Shown here piece after piece: positions 7,822 through 15,637 of a stretch of 64,000 bases of DNA. A program made the translations under genes and the position numbers. Within the stretch, counting starts at the first letter, position 1; every line of letters begins with the position of its first letter. Location: contig JACRBN010000025.1 of NCBI GenBank assembly GCA_016213105.1, forward strand, positions 124,001 to 188,000, written 5' to 3'. The notes under the pieces were generated by a model, which was not told the DNA's origin, searched no databases, and worked only from the letters and a program-made list of their open reading frames with translations. The DNA is from Chloroflexota bacterium (GTDB taxonomy: Bacteria > Chloroflexota > Anaerolineae > Anaerolineales > Villigracilaceae).

Positions 7822-8676
7822 TTACCACTGAATGACAACCGGCGTTCCATACTCGGCCCAGTTGTAAAGTACTTCCGCTTCATAAGTTCCCAGCACGACA
7901 CAGCCATACGAGATCGGCCGTCCCAGGAAACCCTCCCATAGCACTCCGCCGTTCGAAAGGATCGGCAGGGCGTGGATGCCGTTCTCCGTTCCGCCCGCCC
8001 AGTAGATGCCCAGCCAGTACGGCATCCAGATATCCCAGGTGGAGCCGTAGGCGTTGGGGATCTTGCTCTGCACGGCGAAACTGCCGACCTTGGTGGCGTT
8101 GTTCATGCCCGTCGAGGCGACGAAGCTATACACCAGCGCCTCATTCTCATACACGTACATGTGCTGTTCGGAGATATCGACCAAAATATATTTGGTGCCG
8201 CTGTACGAGATGGGCGGCGCGGCCGGGTCGACGGGCGCGGCGTATTCGGGGGTGGGCGTGTCGGGCACAATCTCGGCCACCATCATCCCAGGCGTGGCGG
8301 TTGCCTCGGCCAGAATTTCGGGGATGACGATCTCCTGCGGGATTTCCTGCGGCAGGTCGGGCGGCACGAGGATGGAGGGCGGGACGGTTGGGGTGTAGAC
8401 GGGTTTTGCGATCACAGCCTGCGCCCAGAATTGCTCCACCACCTGAAGGGTCGCCGTGGCTGTTGGGTTGTTCAGCAGGCCCGAAGCCAGCGCTGGACTG
8501 CTGACCAGCGTCCAACCCGCCAGGAGGATGGCGAGCAGTCCCAGCAGCAGGATCAGCGGCCACAGGCCCCGGGTGCGCTTCCTGGGCGGCCCGGCCGTCG
8601 GGACAGTGTCAGGTTCCCGTTGGGGAACTTCCGTCTGGGAGTTGGCTTTGAGTCGTTCGAGCAGGTCGCGGTTCAT
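7822..8676 (-). CDS. Divergent membrane-anchored YkuD protein, paralogue 4
   Basis: 284 residues. The start at 8676 overlaps the amidase stop (ATGA), which fixes it and implies translational coupling. There is a membrane segment near residues 37-60 and a Pro-rich linker. The C-terminal YkuD domain is altered: the usual SHGC is ISYGCVVLG and the HGTYWHN block is replaced by GIHALP. The Cys and one His remain, so activity is possible, but the His before the Cys is now Tyr. It may have a changed substrate or be non-catalytic. It lies with the amidase at the promoter end of the cluster. Confidence 0.8.
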   Translation of the reverse strand: MNRDLLERLKANSQTEVPQREPDTVPTAGPPRKRTRGLWPLILLLGLLAILLAGWTLVSSPALASGLLNNPTATATLQVVEQFWAQAVIAKPVYTPTVPPSILVPPDLPQEIPQEIVIPEILAEATATPGMMVAEIVPDTPTPEYAAPVDPAAPPISYSGTKYILVDISEQHMYVYENEALVYSFVASTGMNNATKVGSFAVQSKIPNAYGSTWDIWMPYWLGIYWAGGTENGIHALPILSNGGVLWEGFLGRPISYGCVVLGTYEAEVLYNWAEYGTPVVIQW

Positions 8677-9479
8677 GGGGCAAAGGTAGGCATGGGGGTC
8701 GGCTCCACGTTTTCGTTGTTCACGAAGCACAGGATGCCCTGTACGATCCCATTGGCCACCAGGTCGGTGCGGTTGGTCAGGAGTTCACGGTCGAGATTCA
8801 GAAATCCTGTTTCGATAATGGCGGTGGTGGTATTGGGATCGATTTCCGAGAAGGCGTGATATTCGCGCATATCGCCTGTGATGCTGCCCGAGTGGAAGGT
8901 CATGCCGGTCGAATGCTGGTAACGATCCGTGAGGCAGGCGGTCAGGCGGGTGGCGCGGTTGAGGTCGTGCGTATCCAGCGAGGAGGCTACCTTGAAGCCC
9001 GTGGCTTCATCGTTGATGAACTCGCACGAGTCGTTGTGAATGGAAACGAGCGCCACGGCGCGATAGCCGTTCAGGCGCGTGTCGAACTCGTGGAGCAGGT
9101 CGACTTGAAAGCCGAGGTCGACCAGCTGTTTTTGGACCATGCTGGCGACCTTCATGTTGACGTCCGCCTCGGTGAGGGTCACGTTCCCTTCCGCGTCGCG
9201 GCAGACCGCGCCCGAGTCATTGCCCGAGTGTCCCGCCACGATGCCGATGCGCAATTGCGGCTGGGGCGTGTTGAGCGGCGAGACCACCTCTCCGCTTTGC
9301 GGGGTGAGGATCAGGCTGATCTGTTCCGAAAAATTCCACGTGAACAGGCTGGTGGGCGTCCAGGCGGTGAAGAGGGTGGCGAGCAGGATGGCGACGAATG
9401 CTGTCACTCCCAGGGCGTTGACCCTGGTCTTCGGCCGCTTGACGGGCTTGGGCGGTTCGGGTGAGGATAAGTTCTCCAT
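8673..9479 (-). CDS. N-acetylmuramoyl-L-alanine amidase (Amidase_3 type)
   Basis: 268 residues from the ATG at 9479. A membrane anchor lies near residues 22-45 and the amidase domain starts near 80. Zinc-site features are visible in order: GHSG (His), TEADVN (Glu), SIHNDS (His) and ETGFLN (catalytic Glu). Such enzymes cleave the bond between MurNAc and the stem peptide during cell separation or wall turnover. A Thr/Pro-rich tail follows. The -10-like TATTAT ends 5 bases before the ATG, so the mRNA is probably leaderless. Its stop overlaps the fourth YkuD gene, linking amidase and transpeptidase expression. Confidence 0.9.
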   Translation of the reverse strand: MENLSSPEPPKPVKRPKTRVNALGVTAFVAILLATLFTAWTPTSLFTWNFSEQISLILTPQSGEVVSPLNTPQPQLRIGIVAGHSGNDSGAVCRDAEGNVTLTEADVNMKVASMVQKQLVDLGFQVDLLHEFDTRLNGYRAVALVSIHNDSCEFINDEATGFKVASSLDTHDLNRATRLTACLTDRYQHSTGMTFHSGSITGDMREYHAFSEIDPNTTTAIIETGFLNLDRELLTNRTDLVANGIVQGILCFVNNENVEPTPMPTFAP

Positions 9480-9484
9480 TTCGT

Positions 9485-9490
9485 ATAATA
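9485..9490 (-). promoter_or_regulatory. -10 box of a probable leaderless promoter (amidase)
   Basis: TATTAT on the minus strand, 5 bases before the ATG at 9479. The start codon has no Shine-Dalgarno sequence. Confidence 0.5.
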
Positions 9491-9640
9491 GTACCTTAAT
9501 CGTCAAAAAATGCAAGAGTTTGAGTGCTGGTCCGAGCTTTGCGAAGATTTACTCCTGAATCATGGATGTCCGCGGGAGGTTTTTCGTTCCAGGCAAGGAA
9601 GGGGAATCATCCAAAAACATTGCCTGTCTGGATTTTTGCC

Positions 9641-9669
9641 TTGACGCTGCCCTTTTCCGAAAGTATGAT
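9641..9669 (+). promoter_or_regulatory. Sigma70-type promoter for the flavin reductase gene
   Basis: TTGACG (9641-9646), 17 bases, TATGAT (9664-9669). The expected transcription start, about 9676, is almost at the ATG at 9679. Confidence 0.8.
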
Positions 9670-9678
9670 AAAAATCCT

Positions 9679-10176
9679 ATGGAGACTCCCGTTATGACTC
9701 TTGACCCCGAGCAACTGCGCCTGGCCATGCGGGCGTGGAGTTCCGGCGTGACCGTGGTGACCGCGGCGCACGATGGCGAACAGCATGGCATGACCGTAAG
9801 TTCCTTTACCTCGGTATCCCTCGAACCCCCGTTGATCATCATTTCCCTGCATACGGAAAGCCGCACGCATCGACTCGTTCATGCGGCGGGCACCTTCGCG
9901 GTCAGCATCCTGTCCGCGGATCAGCGCGACATCTCGGACCGCTTCGCAGGGCGCGCCGCGGAAAACGAGGATCGCTTCCGCGGCCTGGAAACGGAAACCC
10001 TGGTGACGGGGGCACCTGTCCTGACGGGCGCCTTGGCTCGTCTCGATTGCCGCGTGGTGCAGGTCATTTCGGCGGGGATGAACACCATCTTCCTGGCCGA
10101 GGTGGTGGCGGCGCGCGGGGATGGCGAAGGTCAGCCGCTGGTGTACCATCATCGCGCGTATTGGAAACTCACGTAA
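9679..10176 (+). CDS. Flavin reductase-like (FMN-binding split-barrel) protein
   Basis: 165 residues. The motif SGVTVVTAAHDGEQHGMTVS, then SFTSVSLEPPLIIISL and the end YHHRAYWKL, are typical of the HpaC/RutF-like flavin reductase family, which reduce FMN or FAD with NAD(P)H to feed monooxygenases. Family length is 150-190. The first ATG after the promoter (9679) is used. A second ATG at 9694 has GGAG 9 bases before it and is a serious alternative; the difference is five residues. No partner monooxygenase is next to it, so the electron acceptor is unknown. Confidence 0.85.
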   Translation: METPVMTLDPEQLRLAMRAWSSGVTVVTAAHDGEQHGMTVSSFTSVSLEPPLIIISLHTESRTHRLVHAAGTFAVSILSADQRDISDRFAGRAAENEDRFRGLETETLVTGAPVLTGALARLDCRVVQVISAGMNTIFLAEVVAARGDGEGQPLVYHHRAYWKLT

Positions 10177-10224
10177 CGCAACCTGCCAAATTGCGCTGCG
10201 AAAATATATAGAAAGGGGCGGCCC

Positions 10225-10794
10225 ATGCAAGATCGATTGACCTCTGAAGAGCAGAGAATCCTGCTCCGTCTGGCGCGCGAGGCCATGGAAAACGCTGTGC
10301 GCGGACAGAAACTCCCGCCGCTGGACAGGTCCGCGTTGACGCCCTGCCTGCTGGAACCCGGCGCATCCTTCGTGACCCTGACCGTGAACGGCGACCTGCG
10401 GGGCTGTATCGGCGCACTCGAAGCGTACCAACCCCTCGTCGAGGATGTGCGTGAACACGCCGTCGCCGCGGCGTTGGAGGATCCCCGCTTCCCGCCCGTG
10501 ACGCCGCCCGAATTGGAGGGAATCCACATCGAGGTTTCGCGCCTGACCACCCCCGTTCCGCTCGAATACGCCACTCCCGTGGGGCTGCTTGCCAAACTCC
10601 GCCCGCACGTGGATGGGGTCATCCTGCGCGACGGGATGCGGCGCGCCACCTTCCTGCCGCAGGTCTGGGAGAAACTCCCCGACCGCGCCGACTTCCTCGA
10701 CAATCTGTGCGCCAAGATGGGCGCCGAGCGCGGCCTGTGGCGTAAAAAGCATCTCAACGTACAAATTTATCAAGTCGAAGAATTCCACGAGTAA
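10225..10794 (+). CDS. AMMECR1-domain protein
   Basis: 189 residues spanning a complete AMMECR1 domain. The invariant LRGCIG motif is near residue 53 and the DPRFPPVTPPEL segment near 89. Members occur in all domains of life; in many prokaryotes they accompany a MEMO1-like protein and a radical SAM enzyme (the AmmeMemoRadiSam set). Neither partner is in this window, so this is an orphan copy here. The reaction is not established. GAAAGGGG before the ATG acts as ribosome-binding site. The gene lies 48 bases after the flavin reductase and may be co-transcribed. Confidence 0.9.
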   Translation: MQDRLTSEEQRILLRLAREAMENAVRGQKLPPLDRSALTPCLLEPGASFVTLTVNGDLRGCIGALEAYQPLVEDVREHAVAAALEDPRFPPVTPPELEGIHIEVSRLTTPVPLEYATPVGLLAKLRPHVDGVILRDGMRRATFLPQVWEKLPDRADFLDNLCAKMGAERGLWRKKHLNVQIYQVEEFHE

Positions 10795-10796
10795 GG

Positions 10797-10802
10797 TAAA
10801 AT
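10797..10802 (+). promoter_or_regulatory. -10 box of a probable leaderless promoter (TPR protein)
   Basis: TAAAAT with 6 bases to the ATG at 10809. It overlaps the end of the intergenic gap. Confidence 0.55.
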
Positions 10803-10808
10803 CAAGGC

Positions 10809-12644
10809 ATGGCTGAAGATACCATGTTCCAGGAAGCGGTGGACGCGCTCAGGCAGGGCAACAGAGCCCGTGCCCGTGAATTGTTGACGATGCTGCTCAA
10901 CGCCGATCAGGGCAACGCCACCTACTGGACCTGGTTGAGCGCCGCGGTGGACAACAACAAGGAGCGCATCTACTGCCTGCAAACCGCCCTCAAGCTGGAC
11001 CCCGAAAATGCCACCGTCAAACGCGGCCTGATCCTGCTGGGCGCCCTGCCCCCCGACGAAACCATTCAGCCCTTTCCGCTCAACCGCCCGCGCGCCTGGG
11101 AGGAGAAACTGCTCCTCGCGCACGAGCAGCCCAAGCCCAAGGGCGTCAAGGCCATCACCTCGAACCCGGCCGCGCGCCTGGCCGTGATCGGCATCGCCAG
11201 CCTGGCGTTGATCGCGCTGGTCATCCTGGGCTTTACGATCCCGCGCAGTAACCGCGCCAACCAGGCGCCCACCTTCACGCCGGGACCCTCGCCCACGTTT
11301 ACCTTCACGGTCACGGTGATCGGCGGGGAGGCGGTTATCGAAGTCACACCGAGCGGACCGCCCCCGTTGTCGGCCCTGCTGGACGCCCCGTATACCCCCA
11401 CGCCTCCCTACGTCAACACGCCGCGCCCGCCCGAATCCATCGACCAGTATCGCGCGGCCCAGGCGGCCCTCAAGAATGGCGACATCGATGAATACGTCCG
11501 CGCCATGCAGGAGGTCATCCGCCTCGAACCGAATTCCGCCGACCTGTACTATCAGATCGGGGAAGTCTATCGCGCGGAGGGAAATGCCAAAGAGGCGCTG
11601 AGCGCCTACAACGAAGCTCTCAAGAAAAACGACAAGTTTGCCGCTGCCTACCTGGGCGTGGCGCGCGCCAACCTGCTGCGCGACCCGAACGCCGACGTAA
11701 CGGACTGGTACGATCTGGCGTTGCAGGCCGACCCGAATTACGGCGAAGTGTATCTCGACCGCGGCAATTACCACCTGTACCACAAGGAACCCGAGGCTGC
11801 CCTGGCCGACTTCGGCTCAGCCGAACAGCGCATGCCCGATTCCCCGCTGGTGTACTTTGGATATGCCCGCGCCTACCAGATGCTGGGCGATGACCTGACC
11901 GCGCTCGAATACGCGGAAAAAGTCCAAACGATGGACATCACGCTGCTGCCCAATTATCTGCTGCGCGCCCGTCTTTACATCGACCAGGAGCGTTACGCAG
12001 ATGCGGCGGCGGCGCTCGATACCTACGTTATCTATGACCCGCAGAACGGCGAGATCTACGCCCTGTTGGGAGAATCCGCCTACATGACCGGGGATTGTGA
12101 AAAAGCCATTCCGCTGCTCACCAAGGGCATCACGCTCGATCCGCGCCAGCAGCAAATCTATTTCTTCCGCGCCAAATGCCTGCTCGAAGACGGCGATTAC
12201 GTGGAAGCCCAGACCGATTTCGAGCGCGGCATCCCCTTCACGGGCGAGACCTTCGAGGTCAAGATCGGCCTGACCCGCGCCTATTATGGTCAGGAGAAAT
12301 TCGGCACCGCCTACCAGCAGGCCGAAGGGGCGATGGTGCTTGCGAAGACGGATGAAGATAAGGGCCTGGTGCTCTTCTGGCGCGCCCTCTCGCACGAAGG
12401 CCGCAATGCCTTCAAGGAAGCCAGGGACGACTGGCAGGCGCTCCTCAAACTGCCCGAGTCCGCCACGACCGAGGACATGCGCGCCACCGCCCAGGAGCAC
12501 CTGGAGAAGCTGGCCCAGATGACGCCCTCGCCCACCCTCAAGCCGACCAGCACCCCGACGCGGACGAAGACGCCCCTGCCGCCCACCAACACCAAAAAGG
12601 CGCCGACCCCCACGCCGACGCGCACCCGCACCCCAACCCCATAG
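10809..12644 (+). CDS. TPR-repeat membrane protein with Pro/Thr-rich tail
   Basis: 611 residues. The cytoplasmic N-terminus (~1-80) has TPR-like helices (ALRQGNRARARELLTMLL). One transmembrane helix lies near 118-142 (LAVIGIASLALIALVILGF), followed by a TPTFT-rich linker. The outer part (~215-570) has many tetratricopeptide repeats (YYQIGEVYRAEGNAKEALSA, YLDRGNYHLYHKEPEAALAD). The last ~40 residues are Thr/Pro/Lys repeats. It is probably a scaffold outside the membrane. The N-terminal repeat resembles that of the 6586 transpeptidase, hinting at a shared partner. Function otherwise unknown. Confidence 0.8.
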   Translation: MAEDTMFQEAVDALRQGNRARARELLTMLLNADQGNATYWTWLSAAVDNNKERIYCLQTALKLDPENATVKRGLILLGALPPDETIQPFPLNRPRAWEEKLLLAHEQPKPKGVKAITSNPAARLAVIGIASLALIALVILGFTIPRSNRANQAPTFTPGPSPTFTFTVTVIGGEAVIEVTPSGPPPLSALLDAPYTPTPPYVNTPRPPESIDQYRAAQAALKNGDIDEYVRAMQEVIRLEPNSADLYYQIGEVYRAEGNAKEALSAYNEALKKNDKFAAAYLGVARANLLRDPNADVTDWYDLALQADPNYGEVYLDRGNYHLYHKEPEAALADFGSAEQRMPDSPLVYFGYARAYQMLGDDLTALEYAEKVQTMDITLLPNYLLRARLYIDQERYADAAAALDTYVIYDPQNGEIYALLGESAYMTGDCEKAIPLLTKGITLDPRQQQIYFFRAKCLLEDGDYVEAQTDFERGIPFTGETFEVKIGLTRAYYGQEKFGTAYQQAEGAMVLAKTDEDKGLVLFWRALSHEGRNAFKEARDDWQALLKLPESATTEDMRATAQEHLEKLAQMTPSPTLKPTSTPTRTKTPLPPTNTKKAPTPTPTRTRTPTP

Positions 12645-12649
12645 TTCGC

Positions 12650-13168
12650 GTGAAATCCCAACTTATCATCTTTACGGGACTGCCGGGTACGGGCAAAAGC
12701 TCCGTGGCCGAGGCGGTCGCCCGTCGATTGCAGATTCCCATCTTTGCCAAGGATTGGCTGGAGGCTGTGCTGTTGAAGAACGGCTTCACGCCCAAAGCGG
12801 ATTCGAGAACGGGTTATCTTGGCTACGAAATGCTGAGCGTGCTTGCGCGCCGCCAGTTGATGTTCGGGCAGTCGGCCATTCTGGACAGCGTGGCCGGCGC
12901 GCAGTCGATCCGCGCCCAATGGCGGGAACTGGCGGCGGAATTCGACGCAGGCTGGAAGGTGATCGAATGTGTCTGCGCGGATGAGGAGCTTCACCGCCAA
13001 CGCCTGCTCACCCGCCAGCGCGGCATCCCGGGCTGGCACGAGTTGACCTGGCAGGATGTCGAAACGGTCAGGGGGTATTACGTCCCCTGGCAGGAGCCGC
13101 GCCTGGTGCTCGACATGTCCGCCTTGCTCGAAGACAACATCGCGCGGGCTTTGGAATATTTGAAATGA
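12650..13168 (+). CDS. P-loop kinase-like protein (AAA_33 type)
   Basis: 172 residues beginning at a GTG 5 bases after the TPR gene stop, so co-translated with it. Walker A is GLPGTGKS near residue 9. Downstream features (ILDSVAGAQSIRAQW near 78, ECVCADEELHRQRLLTRQR near 104) fit the small-kinase family that includes zeta-toxin-like and tRNA/sugar kinases. The substrate is unknown; Cys and Arg in the lid region are usual. It could phosphorylate a metabolite or an antibiotic. The 13169-13328 gap behind it has no gene but shows a CGCAAATTTGCG palindrome. Confidence 0.75.
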   Translation: MKSQLIIFTGLPGTGKSSVAEAVARRLQIPIFAKDWLEAVLLKNGFTPKADSRTGYLGYEMLSVLARRQLMFGQSAILDSVAGAQSIRAQWRELAAEFDAGWKVIECVCADEELHRQRLLTRQRGIPGWHELTWQDVETVRGYYVPWQEPRLVLDMSALLEDNIARALEYLK

Positions 13169-13328
13169 ACCGTCATTCAGGGGGCGCAAATTTGCGGAAC
13201 ACGCAACCATCCAAAAGCGGAGCTTCCGCGCTCCAGTCAAAAAGCAAACTACTTGCAAGGTTTTATAAATCCCATTCACGCGCGATGGGATACGACTTTC
13301 AATTTTTTGGAGTAGAATTCAACGCGGT

Positions 13329-13826
13329 ATGCCCATCCTTGACGCACACACCCTCGATTTCTTTAGCCGCAGCCCCGAGCAGACCCGCCGCGTGGGGATG
13401 CGCCTTGGCGCGGCATTGCGTCCCGGGGACGTGATCTGTTTGCAGGGTGACCTGGGCGCGGGCAAGACCACCTTTGTACAGGGCCTCGCGCAGGGTTGGG
13501 GGACGCTCGATGCGGTATCCAGTCCCACCTTTATCATCGTCAACTTATACCGCCGCGCGGATGGCGCGCAGCTTTTTCACATGGATGCCTACCGCCTCGA
13601 CTCGCTCTCTGAAGCCGAGGAGTTGGATATGGAGTCCATGCTGGCCCAGGGTCCGCTGTTGATCGAATGGCCCGAGCGCATTCAGGGTCTGATCCCGCCG
13701 AACCGCATCTGGCTTGAAATGGAATACCTGGCCGAGGAGCAGCGCAAGATGCGCTTCAAGTCGCAGGGCAAACGCTATGATGCCCTGTTGGATGATCTCC
13801 GCCAGACCTTGTTTGGAGGCGCTTAA
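13329..13826 (+). CDS. tsaE: tRNA threonylcarbamoyladenosine biosynthesis ATPase TsaE
   Basis: 165 residues. Walker A is GDLGAGKTTFVQGL near residue 39, followed by SSPTFIIVNLY, the HMDAYRL motif and LIEWPERI, all diagnostic of TsaE. With TsaB and TsaD it forms the complex that transfers threonylcarbamoyl to A37 of ANN-decoding tRNAs; TsaE supplies ATPase cycling. Its stop overlaps the tsaB start (TAATG). A TAGAAT -10-like box ends 10 bases before the ATG, so the leader would be only a few bases. tsaD is not in the window. Confidence 0.95.
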   Translation: MPILDAHTLDFFSRSPEQTRRVGMRLGAALRPGDVICLQGDLGAGKTTFVQGLAQGWGTLDAVSSPTFIIVNLYRRADGAQLFHMDAYRLDSLSEAEELDMESMLAQGPLLIEWPERIQGLIPPNRIWLEMEYLAEEQRKMRFKSQGKRYDALLDDLRQTLFGGA

Positions 13827-14494
13827 TGTTACTGGCCGTTGACACATCCACTGCCCAAATGGGCCTGGCCGCCTACGATGGGGCGCAGGTGCTGGCCGAG
13901 ATGACCTGGACCAACCGCAAATTTCACACCGTGGAACTGGCTCCGTCCATCGCTGGATTATTGGCCCGCTGCGGCCTGACGATGGAAGCGGTAAGCGCTC
14001 TGGGCGTGGCCATTGGCCCGGGCTCCTTCACGAGCCTGCGGGTGGGATTGTCCTTTGCCAAGGGACTGGCCCTGGCGCGCCGCCTGCCGCTGATCGGCAT
14101 CCCCACCCTGGATGTGGTCGCCGCGGCCCAGCCGCTCTCCGAACTGCCGCTGGTTGCCACCCTGCAAGCCGGGCGCGGACGCCTGGCCGTCGGCTGGTAT
14201 GCGGCGGTCGAAAACGGGTGGCAGGCTCAGGGTCCAGCCAGGGTGGAGACGGTCGATTCGCTCGCGGAACAGATCCAGGATCCGACCATCGTGTGCGGTG
14301 AGTTGAGCGCGGAGGAACGTCAGCGCCTGGCGCGCAAGCGCGTCAACGTGGTGCTGATGACGGCCGCGAACTCGGTGCGCCGTCCCGCCATCCTGGCCGA
14401 ACTGGCCTGGGCGCGCTGGCAGGCCGGGCAGACGGATGACCTCGCGTCGCTGGCGCCGATCTATTTGCATGTGGCCGAGCCTATTCCAGGATGA
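13826..14494 (+). CDS. tsaB: tRNA threonylcarbamoyladenosine biosynthesis protein TsaB
   Basis: 222 residues. The N-terminal ASKHA motif LLAVDTSTAQMGLAAYD and the GPGSFTSLRVGLSFAKGLAL block near residue 68 identify TsaB (YeaZ), the TsaD-binding scaffold of the t6A complex. Length fits the family. It is coupled to tsaE upstream and overlaps rimI downstream by ATGA. This tsaE-tsaB-rimI order is widespread in bacteria. Confidence 0.95.
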   Translation: MLLAVDTSTAQMGLAAYDGAQVLAEMTWTNRKFHTVELAPSIAGLLARCGLTMEAVSALGVAIGPGSFTSLRVGLSFAKGLALARRLPLIGIPTLDVVAAAQPLSELPLVATLQAGRGRLAVGWYAAVENGWQAQGPARVETVDSLAEQIQDPTIVCGELSAEERQRLARKRVNVVLMTAANSVRRPAILAELAWARWQAGQTDDLASLAPIYLHVAEPIPG

Positions 14495-14964
14495 ACCTTG
14501 AGATACGCCGCATGGTCGAGGCCGATGTGCCCGCCGTGCATGAGATCGATCTGCTGGCTTTTACGCTGCCCTGGCCCGAGCGTTCCTTCCGTTTCGAGGT
14601 GACCAGCAACCCCGTCTCGCGCTGCTGGGTGGCCGAAGTGGATGGCCGCGTGGCGGGCATGGCAGTGGTCTGGATGATCGTGGATGAAGCGCACGTCGCG
14701 ACGATTGCCACCCACCCCGACTTTCGGCGGCAGGGGATCGGCGGGAAACTGCTGACCCATGCCCTGCGGTCCGCGATGAGCGAAGGGGCGGTGCGGTCGC
14801 TGTTGGAGGTGCGCGCGAGCAACGAAGCCGCGCAGTCCATGTATCGCCGCTTTGGCTACGTGGAGGACGGACGCCGTCCCCGTTATTACAAGGACAACAA
14901 CGAGGACGCGCTCCTGATGTCGCTGGATATGGCCCATTTCACCTTTCGCGGAGACATGCAATGA
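14491..14964 (+). CDS. rimI: Ribosomal protein alanine N-acetyltransferase RimI-like (GNAT)
   Basis: 157 residues with the GNAT fold. The acetyl-CoA motif A is ATHPDFRRQGIGGKLLTHAL near residue 71, and the RASNEAAQSMYRRFGY block near residue 109 is the RimI signature. It would acetylate the N-terminus of ribosomal protein S18 using acetyl-CoA; some homologues act on other proteins. The placement directly after tsaB supports the RimI assignment. It overlaps both neighbours by four bases. Confidence 0.88.
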   Translation: MNLEIRRMVEADVPAVHEIDLLAFTLPWPERSFRFEVTSNPVSRCWVAEVDGRVAGMAVVWMIVDEAHVATIATHPDFRRQGIGGKLLTHALRSAMSEGAVRSLLEVRASNEAAQSMYRRFGYVEDGRRPRYYKDNNEDALLMSLDMAHFTFRGDMQ

Positions 14965-15599
14965 GCGTCGGGACGACCCTGGCGGGAATTGCCGTTGAAA
15001 TTACGGCCTGTGAAAGGTGCGCCCTGCAATCCGCGCGAAAACAGGCGGTGCCGGGCGAAGGGCCTGCGAATGCCGAGATCATGTTTATCGGTGACGGGCC
15101 CGGCTTTTACGAGAACGAGCAGGGACGTCCGTTTGTGGGCGCGGCGGGACAGTTCCTGTCGCAGTTGCTGGCGCAGGCCGAATTGCGCCGCTCGGAAGTG
15201 TGGATCGGGCACGTGGTGAAGTGCCGCCCGCCGGGCAACCGCGATCCGCTGCCCGCGGAATTAACTGCATGTGGCGAGTTCCTGGAACGGCAGATCGAGG
15301 CCGTCAACCCGAATGTCATCGTCACCCTGGGGCGCTGCTCGCTGGGCAGGTTCCTGCCCGGGGCGAGGATCGGCGCGGTACACGGACAGATGCGCAGGGT
15401 GGGAGAGCATTACGTGATTCCCATGTACCCTCCCGCCGATGCGTTGAAACAGTCTGTGCTGAAGTCGGTCATCCTGGCTGATTTCGTTAAACTGCCAGAT
15501 CTCTTGAAGGAAGCCCGCGCGGGGTTGGGCCGCAACATCTCCAAGCCAAAGGCGCAGGAGATAAGCAACGATAATCTCAAGCAGTTGAGTCTGTTCTAG
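14961..15599 (+). CDS. Family-4-like uracil-DNA glycosylase with altered motif 2
   Basis: 212 residues. Family features seen are the CERC pair near residue 17, GDGPGFYENEQGRPFVGAAG near residue 36, and further cysteines in VKCRPPGNRDPLPAELTAC, which together would bind a 4Fe-4S cluster. It should excise uracil from DNA in base excision repair. The second active-site motif, normally containing HPA (as in TYHPA), reads MYPPADAL, so the conserved His is a Pro (codon CCT). Activity may be changed or lost. It overlaps rimI by ATGA and ends the tsaE operon. Confidence 0.85.
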   Translation: MSVGTTLAGIAVEITACERCALQSARKQAVPGEGPANAEIMFIGDGPGFYENEQGRPFVGAAGQFLSQLLAQAELRRSEVWIGHVVKCRPPGNRDPLPAELTACGEFLERQIEAVNPNVIVTLGRCSLGRFLPGARIGAVHGQMRRVGEHYVIPMYPPADALKQSVLKSVILADFVKLPDLLKEARAGLGRNISKPKAQEISNDNLKQLSLF

Positions 15600-15637
15600 A
15601 TAACAGCGGCTGCAAAACAAGGAAGGAAAAACCTTTT

